A stretch of DNA of 64,000 nt. Origin: Hippopus hippopus (Eukaryota; Mollusca; Bivalvia; Cardiida; Cardiidae). The stretch spans positions 28,626,172-28,690,171 of the forward strand of contig OX328103.1 of NCBI GenBank assembly GCA_946811185.2, read 5' to 3'. Below the pieces are notes generated by a model, which was given only the letters and a program-made list of their open reading frames with translations, was not told the DNA's origin and did no database searches. The translations under genes and the position numbers were made by a program. Below are positions 53,860-64,000 of this stretch, piece by piece (within the stretch, counting starts at the first letter, position 1; every line of letters begins with the position of its first letter).

Positions 53860-54420
53860 ATTTATTATATTCCTAAATGACCCTTTTTTTTTATTGTAGT
53901 GACTATCAAGAATGGTACAATATGAGCAATATAGGAAAAAGGTAGTTCCGGCAAACTTTCTAAAACTATATCGTCACAATAGTGATGATAATATATTTAT
54001 CATCACTAGTGGTGTTATTCACTGTGAAATCGCAGTAATTCACTGATAAGAATATAATAAAAAGACTTAATGGCAAAAAAAACACATGTCAAAAGACGCA
54101 AGAAAAAGAAGTCCAGTCTAATCAGCCAAAATAAGGTGAATAGCTGGATTTTTTTTCTAAAAATTTTACGAGGCTGTAAAGAGATTGCAACAAATATAGA
54201 TTATATTAATATAATGTAAAACTGTTGTGAAAACTTTGTATAATGCGAACGTGATAAATTTGCCATCCACCTGGATCAATCAATCAAACCTGAATCGAAT
54301 CGCTTCATGGTCAGTCCTACGAATTGACCACTGTTCCATGGTGGCAGGTACACTGCTGGCGATGAAAAACAACAACTCTATTCACAACTAAGGCCTGTGT
54401 ATATGTTTTCAAAGAGCCAA
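53860..54420. other. Unassigned sequence
   Basis: Contains a small palindrome (AGTGATGATAATATATTTATC-like) at 53984-54013 but no repeat family or gene that I can name. Confidence 0.35.
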
Positions 54421-54435
54421 TATTGGTAAACAAAT

Positions 54436-54712
54436 GCCGAGCCCAGGTAGCTTACAGGACTTGAGAACAGGAGGTCGCTGATTCGATCAAAGGCTCGGCC
54501 AATTTCTTTTCGAGGATTGATGACAGGATTCATTCCTCTGTCATCGTTGACCATTGTTTCGACGATGGTTATGTGGGAAAGCAGCCGGTGGCTTGGAAAG
54601 AATATTGTGCGGAGTACTGGTCACAGAAACTCAAGAACAGCATGGATAGGTGCACTGGCCACCGCGATATAACTGAAATAATGTTGAAAACGGCGTTAAC
54701 CACCATACAACA
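54436..54712 (+). mobile_element. tRNA-headed SINE with 12-bp target duplication, reference copy
   Basis: Flanked by TGGTAAACAAAT at 54424-54435 and 54713-54724. Head GAGCCCAGGTAGCTTACAGG, then TGATTCGATC. Conserved body GACGATGGTTATGTGGG, GTGGCTTGGAAAGAATATTG and GGTGCACTGGCCACC; 3' end GATATAACTGAAATAATG. Confidence 0.93.
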
Positions 54713-54910
54713 TGGTAAACAAATACCCAAATTATCTCCTTCCCAAAAGAGATATAAGTAACATTTTTTTCCATGTGTAAGCAATGTTTCTTTTTAAAGT
54801 AGCCCTGCCAAACCCCAATCCTCTCCCGCAAGGCAAAACAAATTTGACCATCCCTTGCTAAAACTGCGACGTCATCAATTTTTCTAATCTTCAAACATTA
54901 AACAGTACAT

Positions 54911-55118
54911 CTGAGTCAAACTCTTTGAAAAGGTGGCTAAATGCATCTGCAAAACGTATCGAACCATGTCAGCCTGCGTATTCCTCACAGGCCGACCTGA
55001 GTCGAAACTTTTTCCCAATGGTGAATTTTCTGCATGTCAAAGGACCATTCTTCCTCATGATTTAGTTTATTTTAGACAAAATGGATTCATGTTACGCAAA
55101 GACTTTGCTTGATATAAG
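54911..55118 (+). mobile_element. Family C MITE, right end missing
   Basis: TGAGTCAAACTCTTTGAAAAGG left, hairpin 54959-55006 with an altered tip (GCGTATTCCTCACAGGC), then TTTTCTGCATGTCAAAGGACC. The right terminal repeat is lost. Confidence 0.75.
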
Positions 55119-55350
55119 GCAATTATAAAGAAACATTTCAGAATGGTATATTTCATGACTCTCCAAGTTATTCGAGTTATGTTTACCGTTCCACATCATT
55201 ACAAACATACGTCCTTTTATCCGCATCCTCGTACGTGACCCAAGAGAAGTTATTTCTATCACAAAAAGAAAGGTTCAAACCTATTTACAGATAGAAAATA
55301 ATTATAGATAGAATGTAGTAAAATACATTTATGCTTGTTATGTGTTTTTA

Positions 55351-56478
55351 GCTCAACTGTCATTGATCGATGTGAGCTAATGTGGTCGCTGAATGTTCAC
55401 AGTCCGTTCGGCGTTTGTCGTTGTTGCGTTTGTGTCATCAATTTCAAAGATTTTTATCCTCATAGACCACTCGACCAATCAAGATTAATATGTTCTTATC
55501 ATAGGCCTCTGAAACTCCATTCGTCTATCAAGGGATAACGAAATTTTCATTATCGGACACCGTTACTGTAAATAGGACATTGGCGATTTCATCTTTATCG
55601 TATATTGTAAGTCTTACTATATACGATATAGATGGAGTCGCCAATATGCTATTTATAGAAACGGTGTTAATGAAAAGTTGAGTATATTCCGTCATAAATA
55701 CAGGCGATGCACTAATGTGCTATAAGTGTTCGATGATCGACCTTGGAAAATCTGAAGTAGTGTTCCGTGATAGACCAATAGAGTTTCAAAGGCATGTGAT
55801 TCTTATGTGCAGGGTCCTATGGAAAACAAAAACACTAGAAAAAATATCGCCTCGTCTTATACCAGGGCTTAGACTGTGGGTGTTTGGTTTGTAACACAAT
55901 CTGATTGTCCTGTATCAAGAATACAGAAACTTCAACAAACCACGATGACCTAGGTTTACAAACGTCAAATGGTAATAGATTTCAGGGTATGTGGATTATA
56001 CGCACTTGTTTACCATTCTTTTGTGACCGAAATAAGAGTCAAGGTCACCAATAAATTTTCAGTACAGGAAAATATGGAAATAGCGACAACTTCAACAATC
56101 TATGCGCCAGGTTAATGAAACTTTGCACAGTGGCACATTCTAAAATCCAGATTGATTCCACAATCTTTCATTTTAAGTCAATACTTAGGATCAACGTCAG
56201 ATTTCCTAAAAACAGAACAAATTAAATTTTCAATGACAATCTATGGGTTTTCTTTATGAAAGTTTACATGTCGATACGTTGTTCTGTGTAGAATATGCAC
56301 GTATCATCATTTAACTCCAAAGGTAAAGGGTAATCAAGGGTCAAGGCCACTATTACTAAATATAGAAAATCAAAGATCCTGTCACTAAACCGCTAAGGGA
56401 ACTACCTAATGTCGTGCAAAAGTCCGGCTCTTCTTTACTCAGGTGAGCGATATAGGACCATCATGGTCCTCTTGTTTT
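55351..56478. mobile_element. ~1.1-kb mollusc-type interspersed repeat of unknown class
   Basis: Left end TTAGCTCAACTGTCATTG, then GTGAGCTAATGTGGTCGC. Right end ACTCAGGTGAGCGATATAGG, ending CATGGTCCTCTTGTTT. I associate these end motifs with an interspersed repeat common in bivalves (established impression, not checked). Internal frames are short; no transposase seen. A foldback element is nested at 55502. Confidence 0.6.
55502..55796. mobile_element. Family G foldback element, two nested inverted repeats
   Basis: Outer arms TAGGCCTCTGAAACTCCATT (55502) and AATAGAGTTTCAAAGGCAT (55778). Inner arms TTTTCATTATCGGACACCG (55545) and CGGTGTTAATGAAAA (55664), continuing toward the centre through ATTGGCGATTTCATC / GATGGAGTCGCCAAT. 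Confidence 0.8.
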
Positions 56479-56557
56479 ACTTTATATAACTTTTTTATGA
56501 TTATCATCATTATCATGAATATTTTGCATATCTAGATGATTTTGATTTTGTGTGATC

Positions 56558-56583
56558 TTTGTTTGTTTGTTTGTTTGTTTGTT

Positions 56584-56614
<31 letters not shown>

Positions 56615-56752
56615 TTGCTTGTTTGTTTGTTTGTTTGCTTGTATTTCTGTTTGTTTGTTTGTTTGTTTGTTTGTTTGTTCGTTCGTTCGTTCGTTCGTTC
56701 GTTCGTTCGTTTTTGTTAGTTTGTTTGTTTATTTGTTTGTTTGTTTCGATCT
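56558..56752. repeat. (GTTT)/(GTCT)/(GTTC) compound microsatellite
   Basis: Tetranucleotide blocks: GTTT (56563-56590), GTCT (56591-56610), GTTT again, GTTC (56680-56708) and GTTT. It produces Cys/Leu/Phe/Val- and Asn/Lys/Thr-rich false frames. Confidence 0.95.
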
Positions 56753-57144
56753 TGTTAAACTTCACTTTCAATGGTATTTCTGTAGTATTAAAGTAAATAA
56801 CTTAACCTCTTTCTTGGCTTTCACATTGTCCGCAAATATTGTCTTATGACTAAGAATCGAACCATTACTTTCCGATCGAATGCCTTTACCTTAAGTTTCG
56901 CCGGACTGAAGTGTTTGGATATATGTGCTTGAGAGAGAGAGGGAGGGGGGCGGTTACATTATTATCAGACAGACAGACAGGCAGACAGATCCCTTCTTTC
57001 CTAGTGTTCATTAGTAACGGCTGGATCTGTTCAATACGCTCCCACACTCCCAAGAACCCCGGAGGATTATTGCTTGTTTCTGTGAAATTTACACCGTAAC
57101 ACCACCTGTTTAATTAACCGCACATTTATCTGTTTCAGTTCGTT

Positions 57145-57375
57145 TATCCTTTGCCACCTAATGATTAACGAATAGGTTTTAACGACTCTGGGGAACCTGG
57201 CTGTTAAAAACATTGTTGGCAAAAGAGAAAATGCTGGTAACCAGGATTTTCTCCTTTTCCAACAGTGTTTTCAACCCTTTCAAGAATTGAATTACCGAAA
57301 CCACATCTATGTTGTCGTCTTGAAATACATTCAATTTCTACAGCTACAAGTCTAATTTTGCTTCTTCTAGTAAAA
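57145..57375 (-). mobile_element. Family B MITE, reverse
   Basis: CCTTTGCCACCTAATG left, TTTTAACGACTCTGGGGAAC, palindrome 57207-57275, TTGTCGTCTTGAAATAC. Right end CTTCTAGTAAAACC. Confidence 0.72.
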
Positions 57376-57545
57376 CCTTTTTCTTAAATAATTACTTGTT
57401 TATGCAGTGACGGCTTATAAGCATTTTACATGTATCTCCTAAATTACTGAGCAAAGATTTATCAAACCTTTAATAATTTGCGTCTTTCTATGAAATGCTT
57501 TTCGATGCACATTAACGTCACCTTCAAAAAATACAAATCATATGT

Positions 57546-57597
57546 GTTAATTTATTTTTTTATTTATCTATTATTTATTTATTTATTTATTTATTAG
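57546..57597. repeat. (TTTA)n microsatellite
   Basis: TTTATTTA run with minor interruptions (AATTTATTTTTTTATTTATC start). Confidence 0.9.
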
Positions 57598-57639
57598 TCT
57601 ATTTATTCACTTATTCATTTATTCATTTCGGATTGCTTG

Positions 57640-57808
57640 CTTTTTGAACGCCGTTTTCAAAATTATTTCAGTTATATCGCACCGCCCAATGTACCTATTC
57701 ATGTTTTCGTGGATTTTCTTTCCCGAGTACTCCGCACAATATTTCTTCTAAGCTACCTGCTGCTTTATATCTTAGAAACAATTCTAGGCGATGAGAGAGG
57801 ATTTGCAT
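57640..57808 (-). mobile_element. SINE 3' part, reverse
   Basis: GAACGCCGTTTTCAAAATTA, TCAGTTATATCGCACCGCCC, GAGTACTCCGCACAATATTTC and CTACCTGCTGC match the minus strand of the 54436 SINE. It ends against the E element. Confidence 0.75.
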
Positions 57809-57810
57809 TA

Positions 57811-58071
57811 GGCCTGCAACACGCGAAAAGGGGCATTCGGACATTTTCGTAATGTGTCGTCTCGTATTAGCCTGCCCAGTCCGCGTAGGCTAATCCGAGA
57901 CGGCACTTTACGACTATATTAGATTTTGTCCTACAGCAGACTTGCACAATACAGAAAATTACATAAGAACGGATAGTGTCGTTTCGGATTAGTCTGCGCG
58001 GACTGCGCAGGCTGATCCGGGACGACATTTCACGCAAATGCCCGAATGCCACTTTTCGCGTGTTGCAGGCC
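57811..58071. mobile_element. Family E foldback MITE with two internal hairpins
   Basis: ~30-bp terminal inverted repeats: GGCCTGCAACACGCGAAAAG left and its complement right (CTTTTCGCGTGTTGCAGGCC). Two hairpins: GCCTGCCCAGTCCGCGTAGGC (57871-57891) and GCCTGCGCGGACTGCGCAGGC-like (57994-58014), each inside wider arms (CGTCTCGTATTA / TAATCCGAGACG). Confidence 0.88.
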
Positions 58072-58074
58072 ATT

Positions 58075-58425
58075 TGATACAAATGGAAAAACAGTCAGAC
58101 ACAATTCGTTTTGGTGCTTCAAAGCTACATCAATAAAAAGCAAATTAACTCAATAAATTAAAATAGATAGGAGATTTCATTTCCTGTTTCTTCTCTCGCC
58201 AAATATAACTCTGCTATCTGCAGTCTTGTAAATGAAACTTGTTTCCCAGCTGACTTTCAAAGCAATAAATAAGATGTAACTTGGACAGTTTCGCAACTTT
58301 CTGTCTACAATCGCTCTGCATATATCTGTCGAAAGTGTCTAAATCTTTCTGTAGCTATAATATGTCATTTCGTAGGAAGTGAATCTGTGGGCTTAAACAA
58401 AAATATAGAAAGGCTAATAAACGAT
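58075..58425. other. Unassigned sequence
   Basis: No repeat family or coding frame recognised. Confidence 0.4.
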
Positions 58426-58429
58426 ATAG

Positions 58430-58652
58430 TCCTTTACTACCCAAACCCAAGTGTAAACGTCTCTGAGAAAGAACGTTTTTAAAACATTAGTAGAGGAAAA
58501 GGAGACAATGCTGGTAATCAGCATTGTCTCCCTTTTCAAAAATGTAGTCTAACCTTTCAAAGCCAAGTCCAGTTACTTTAATCACATTTTATTGATGTCT
58601 GCTAGCGCGTTCAAATTTGGGCAAGAGTAAAAGTTTGTCATCTGGTAAAAAA
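58430..58652 (-). mobile_element. Family B MITE, reverse
   Basis: CCTTTACTACCCAAACCC left, TTTGTCATCTGGTAAAAA right. Palindrome 58494-58546; both arms carry GAGACAATGC instead of GAGAAAATGC. Confidence 0.8.
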
Positions 58653-59053
58653 AATGAAATCTACAAAAAAAATGCTTGTTGGGCATAATTGTAGATATCA
58701 GTCAAAAAAGCACTGCATGCAGGTGCCAAAGCTCGGCTGCTTTTAGAGAAAATTCTACCAAGGGTATAGAACATTTCAGTGTTCTGATTTGAATTTTGGT
58801 TCCATCAACAAATAAAGAATGCATGAAATTCGTCGTCTGAAATAGAAACATTTCTTCCTGAAGAAGAAAAACAGTCTCTGCCGACATTGTTGACATATAA
58901 AATGTAAGGTTTAGGGCTCAACTCGGCAACGGAAACTGGCAGGGCGGCGGTTTTTGTTTTTTTAGCATGCCTAAATCTAAACTTTATTTCTAAAAATCGG
59001 AAAAATAAATCAATGACTTCATATGAACAGGTGGGTAGACGAAATAGGCCTAA

Positions 59054-59260
59054 CCCTTATACTGCTAAATAAGTTAAACGAAACTTTGAAGCTGATAGAA
59101 AAAAACCCTAATGTTGCTAATTCAAATCTGGTTTTTGGAGAGAAAAAAATCTCCTTATCGGACAGTGTAGATCCAAGGTCAGACTGCACGTTCTGTGCAG
59201 TCTTATCTTGATCTACATTGTCGGCAAAAGGTTATGAAGTTGCGTTCAGCAGCCTAAGGG
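59054..59260 (-). mobile_element. Family A TTAA MITE
   Basis: Left flank CTAA, right TTAA 59261-59264. CCCTTATACTGCTAAATAAG left, GTTCAGCAGCCTAAGGG right. Hairpin 59160-59222. Confidence 0.9.
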
Positions 59261-59875
59261 TTAACTTTATTTTCAAGATAGATGTAGACAAATTGGGAAT
59301 AGATGGAGTAGAAGAAGATAAAACACCGAATTTATCGATGAGAACCGTTTGGCTGATTTCACCAATCAGACAGCATGTTACACAGTGCTATGAATACTGT
59401 TGTAGAATAAAAGAAGACTTGCATCTGCGACTGAATTTTTATATTACAACAATTAATAATCTGTATAGGATTAATGTCAAACGTGCTATCCAGAGAACTG
59501 ACGATCCCGGTAATTTGAATTTCTGATTCTCGTGATATCGCGTAAAGTGTTCCACCGAACAGATATATCCTTAGTAGAAATTGGGTGTTATCTAGCCTTG
59601 GTTCCACTCTGTTCATGTTATCCTTTTCTATCATTTGGACGTTACTTTGCCAAAAATGACGGAAGCGGTAAAGAGATAACGTTAGGTCTACAAAAGATCA
59701 TTCTTAGCTTAGCGCTATAAGGAGAGCGTGATACGGAGCAAAATATTATGAGGTTATTTATCATGGTTGGGTACAATACTGAATTTTATTTCACACCTGA
59801 AATCCAACTCCCAATTATATCGCTTAAACGCTACCACGTGAGTACATAATATCTGAATCCGTATTGGTCTCTGCA

Positions 59876-59962
59876 GAGTCCGGAATATGGATTTTTCAGA
59901 ACGAGGCAAGAGTCCACGAATATGGATTTTTGAAAACAAGGCTAGAGTCCCGAATATCGATA
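59876..59962. repeat. ~33-bp tandem repeat, 2.6 copies
   Basis: GAGTCCGGAATATGGATTTTT, GAGTCCACGAATATGGATTT and GAGTCCCGAATATCGATATTT at ~37- and ~35-bp spacing. Confidence 0.7.
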
Positions 59963-61461
59963 TTTGCCCGCAATAACAACCATTCAGTTTTTGTCTTCGA
60001 AAGCAATTGTGCCGGGAAACAATTTGCGGCAGACTATTTTCAAAAATGCACAATAGGAATTTGATGTACACAATCGGATTCGTTGATATGCGAGACTGCT
60101 GATGAGTATGTCCGTGAAAGTTGGCTATGTAGCCTACTGGTCGGATGTAGCGCGTTGATGTTGCCTAGACCAGATTCGAATTCTGATTTGATTTAAACCA
60201 GATTAGAACTCCAATCTGAACCAGGCAGGTCCAGAATAACTCTAAGCCGGAGTAGAATTTCAATTTTGGCACGGTAGATTCTATGTCTGCCAAAGCCAAA
60301 TTGGAAACTGGACAGAAATATGGTTACTAAAAACATCTAAACTTTATATAAGCTACCCTTTAGATGTTAAATACCCACTCTGATAATGTACAACAGTCTA
60401 ATACACATGTAAATGTAACTCTTAAAAAAAGTGTGGTTAAATGTATGTTATTTTGATACATACCGCTTATTACAAAAAGAGACGAAGAGAAATTTTTGCT
60501 TGTCAGCCTATAGGCAAATATTTATACATGTACTTCCGAATATAAATGTAGTATATAGTTCTAAGGCTATAAAGAGGATAATCGGAAATATTGATAGTTT
60601 TTGGATATCTGCATGAATATGCCCAGCTAAGAGCAGATTGTCCGTTTGCTACAATGCTTTCAAAAGTGATCTGGATTTTAAAAAAAATCGTCAGTGAATC
60701 AGAGATATCGTAGACTAGATATACATGTATACCTATATGATTCTTGCTTGATTTTTATAGATCCATAATTACCATGATACACTGACAATCGCCATGTTAA
60801 GCTTTAGTGCGAACTTAAATTACAGGTATAAAAAATGAAAACTCAACTTGCCTGTACGTGTTAAACAATTAATGTCCTTCAAGTATACAAGACATGTCTA
60901 CTTATTTTCAAATATACACAAAAATATTGCGGTGAGCGTAATACATCCGACACAGAGCAGCCATTTTGTTATGCAGGTATTTTCGCAGAGTGTGAGAATA
61001 AACCACCATTTTAGAAATAAACTGACCTTAAACATCCCTCCTTGACACAGTCATGTGATAACTATTAACAGCACATCCTGATGGAAGTGATAATTTCTTT
61101 CAAACGCAGTTTCGTCTTGAAAAAAGTTGTAGTTTTTACGGCAAGGGGTTTTACCATTAGAGGAATGACGTGTGTTGAAAATGTTGTTGTTTTTTTTAAA
61201 TTCGCCGACTTGCCTATCTAAACCCCATTTTCCTACAAGTTTTTGCAGACGATAATGATATAAATAAATGGTATGACCATCATCAGCCTCGATTTTGATA
61301 CAGTCTCACGTGACTAACAAGAAAAGGAAAATGGTCGCGCACTTCCATTTATCGCGATTTTAGATGATTCGACGATATATGATGACTTGCTTCGGACTGT
61401 CAGTCACCTCCCCTGATACCTGTAGCTGATGCGTATTTTGATAGAATATGTATTTTTACAA

Positions 61462-61516
61462 CGGGGATTAAATGTATTAAATTATTTACCTTTTTTTACC
61501 AGAGCCCCGCTCATGA
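61462..61516. mobile_element. Family C right-end fragment
   Basis: AAATGTATTAAATTATTTACC and ACCAGAGCCCCGCTCATG remain. Confidence 0.45.
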
Positions 61517-63433
61517 ATTCATACATTATTGTCCGTGATCGTGTTCAATTTGAATCGATTTAAAGAACATTTGTTCGGTTCAGAGAAATACGTAGTAATT
61601 CGTAGTAAACAAAGCGACCGTAACAACAACGGCAGAAGGGGGCCATTGAAAGTCAAAAGTTGAAAATTTTGCACATTTTATCAAATGGCAGCCGTAAAAA
61701 TTGGTCGCTTTCGAAAAATTGGAATTATTATACAAAAATGTATAATTGATGACCATAATGTCGTTCAAGTAAGATGCCAGGGCAGGACACTCGACAAATA
61801 CTTCACAGTGGTAAGTGGGTTCGCCCTAAACCCGGTTCGACCATATTCCCGATTATAGGGTAAATCCGGCAAAACTCGGGCAGCGTCAATATTCGGACAT
61901 CGGGGAAAAACTGGATATTACGGGCATTTTACAGCTGGAAATTTTCAACAAGTAGTTTCCATGACTCCTACACCATTCATTAAGCAAATCTCATAGCTAC
62001 AGAACGTTCAAACCCCAGGTATATGCCGGTTTTTGTTTGGGACTGTATACAAAAATATCTAAACAAGTAAATAGAACTCTAGTTAGAGATCTGAAAAAAC
62101 GTAAAAGAAGAAATGACAGTCTTCTTTAGAAACATTAGGGAAAAATTGAAGTGTCCGAAGATCAGTGATCTTTGCGATAAGTCATTAAAAGTCTTTAAGG
62201 GAGAAAAATGTGAAACAGTAGAAAAGTTGCACCTTGAGAATGGATCTATCGATTTAAGAGAAAAAAACTGAGTATAAGTGTTTCTTAAACAAAAAAATTC
62301 AACTGTTTTCTCAATGTAGTAACAATATTTTCTACAGAGAGGGTAATGGGCGAGGCTTTAGAAGCTCAAAAGGGAAAGGGGGGGGGTTGTAAAGGAAGCA
62401 AAATTTCCCCTTTTTAACAGCTTTTAACTTTTCCCTGGTACTTGTTTTAACACGTAAGAAGGAGGTACCTTTGAAAAACTTTGTTGAAAAAGGTCAAATT
62501 GCTCGTAACCTTGGAAAATTTCCAGTCAGAAACTTAAATGAAGGTATGTTCGAGATTTTACAATGCTGTCCGAGTTACACTGTTTTACACAAGAGTGCAT
62601 TTTCTCCTGATTGTCAGAATAATTTTTGACTTTATCTTGTTATATGTATATGTTATAAAATACGAAACTGTAATGAACAAATTATCAAGGTAGGTCACCT
62701 AAAAATGACTCTTCAAGCTCTCAGCGACAGTTTATGTGAGCACCAATGATTTTTGTCCGACTTTTACGGATATACCCTACTAGTTTCGTTGGTTTTCATT
62801 CATTTTTGTGGTATTTGTTGAAGACATTACCACTATGAGTTCAATATTGAATTTTGAAGACCATGTATCGTATTTTGTGCAAAGCCGAAGGAAATAAACC
62901 CAATTAAAATCAATTTTTCTCACTCAAACGAGTTTTTTGGTAGCACTCAGATATGTTATTGGAAATGGCATGTTAAAATACAATGGGTGAGGCCATCAAT
63001 CGTGGAAATACTAATTTTTTATTGAAAACAGCTTCACTCGCTCATAGCCTTCTATTGGCGCAATGATACAAAATTTGTCTACCGATCACTTGGTCCTGGG
63101 CTTTTTCGTTCTAAAACAACTCGTCCCATGGCTTGTTCATCCAATGATTGCGCGCTACTCCATTTGATTGGGTATGAATATTTATAGATTGAAATGATTG
63201 ATTGTAATGTTGGGAATTAAATGTTAGCGGCCAAAGATATTTCAAAATCATAGTTTTCAGGTACAAACTTAATTTTATTCTGTATATTCACATGGTTTCT
63301 CTCTCTGTCCATCATGCATCCTACTGTCAAGGGACGTTACTCCTGACTCCTCCTAATGATCAAAGGGAGACCACCAATACACAAATAATCCTAATTTGTC
63401 ATGAGTACTCTCCCTTCAACCAAAAAAAGGTAT

Positions 63434-63775
63434 TCATTTGCTTAGTAGGTTGACTTCCAAGCCAATATTTGAATAATATTTCTCATTTTCTTTCAAATTA
63501 TTAATTCCACACAATGGCTTCCTTGACAAATACCACTTCAGTGTTCTCAACGCTTTGATTTTCTTGGTTTTTGGTGAACTTTTTTTTTTTTTGGTCATTC
63601 CTTTTACCAATTTAATAAATTGGTCTTGCACATAGGACTTCTCTACAAAGTTACTTAATACTTTTTTCTCATATAAGTTAAGTAAAAAAAAATTAATGCC
63701 AGCCCTATTATACAAAGTATTATAAAAATTTCCAGTTATGGACAAAACACATAGAAAGCTTTTGCTTCTGGGGTA
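63434..63775 (-). other. Reverse open stretch, unrecognised
   Basis: An open reverse frame of ~113 codons without an in-frame ATG near its start. A CCCCAG acceptor-like site at its upstream edge (about 63768-63773) would allow an exon. The product is Lys/Leu/Asn-rich with a KKKKSSPKTKK stretch. I see no domain, and in AT-rich DNA this length can arise by chance. Confidence 0.15.
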
Positions 63776-63789
63776 TTACTGGCTGGATT

Positions 63790-63845
63790 TTCTCAGCATA
63801 GCAGACAGTGAAGATCAGACTGAAATTCAGCGCAGTTACCTGTAA
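63790..63845. mobile_element. Family A hairpin relic
   Basis: GCAGACAGTGAAGATCAGACTG and CAGCGCAGTTACC only. Confidence 0.35.
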
Positions 63846-64000
63846 AAATCTTGACTGATTACCAAAGAACACTTTATATGTAATAGATCAATTTTATTTA
63901 AAATGCCTCTTAATCCATGAAGTCTGCTTGAATCATGCATATTCAACAATAATGACATATTTCACCCTTCAATCTTGTGCTGGAAATTGTGTTGGCATAT

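Larger units (their letters stand above)
59265..63430. other. Largely unassigned, repeat-poor region
   Basis: Few known repeats: a ~33-bp tandem motif at 59876-59962, a C fragment at 61462 and a faint B-like patch near 62465-62515. Several open frames of 60-105 codons occur, but none shows a domain or signal I recognise. A poly-G run is near 62377. Confidence 0.4.

Noticed and set aside
56532..56849. Cys/Leu/Val-rich forward frames and an Asn/Lys/Thr-rich reverse frame
   Set aside because: Translation of the GTTT/GTCT/GTTC microsatellite.
59218..59634. Overlapping frames of ~90-100 codons on both strands
   Set aside because: The forward one begins inside an A element; no domain, splice or start signals support either.

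Overview
This window looks like AT-rich, intron/intergenic-type DNA from an animal, most probably a bivalve mollusc (a heterodont clam is my guess). That assignment rests on the repeat types I recognise (tRNA-headed SINEs, palindromic MITEs, a jockey/CR1-like LINE, a PIF/Harbinger transposase relic), not on a database match. There is no bacterial-style gene organisation, no operons and no CRISPR array. Only one stretch reads as a convincing host gene: a 148-codon open frame at 4283-4729 for a small secreted, cysteine-rich, EGF-like protein. A second coding-like segment at 16692-16959 may be an exon.

The rest is dominated by short non-autonomous mobile elements. I define the families as follows. 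A: about 205 bp, ends CCCTTAGGCTGCTAA / TTAGCAGGATAAGGG, with a ~64-bp GATCAGACTGCAC hairpin placed about 35 bp from the left end. B: about 220 bp, one end CTCTTTACCAAACGA, the other (read inward) CCCTTTACCACACAA, with a ~67-bp near-perfect palindrome centred on GGTTACC or GGTAACC and closer to the right end. D: about 205 bp, ends CCCTTTCAGCGCCA and its inverse, with a hairpin related to that of A. A, B and D all sit between TTAA tetranucleotides, the target of piggyBac-type transposases. C: about 267 bp, ends ATGAGCC..GCTCTGTGAAAAGG and its inverse (~40-bp inverted repeats), with an off-centre GCCTGCGCAGTCCGCGCAGGC hairpin. E, G and H are further foldback elements. For A, C and D '+' means the hairpin lies near the left end; for B '+' means the copy starts CTCTTTACC and the hairpin lies nearer the right end.

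Layout. 1-3400: a chain of three B elements sharing TTAA sites, then a ~195-bp tandem repeat holding a B element. 4180-4770: the EGF-like gene. 5600-19000: scattered A, B, C, D and SINE copies, plus the possible exon. 19000-21900: nothing recognisable. 21908-22227: a long polypyrimidine tract. 22300-31040: a layered complex of SINE debris, a ~145-bp tandem repeat split by a LINE with a visible 10-bp target duplication, and a 73-bp satellite split by a Harbinger-like element that itself carries a SINE and a C element. 31100-59300: dense MITE and SINE territory with a 123-bp tandem array (33320-33955), a second TTAA chain (39876-40741), a third chain (44621-45026) and a ~1.1-kb mollusc-type repeat with a nested foldback element (55351-56478). 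59300-64000: nearly repeat-poor, no gene recognised.

The most interesting theme is the A/B/D group: three sequence-unrelated families sharing TTAA ends and one off-centre long hairpin. They chain end to end through shared TTAA sites, and some copies carry private changes mirrored in both hairpin arms. No autonomous partner (piggyBac-like transposase) is present in the window.
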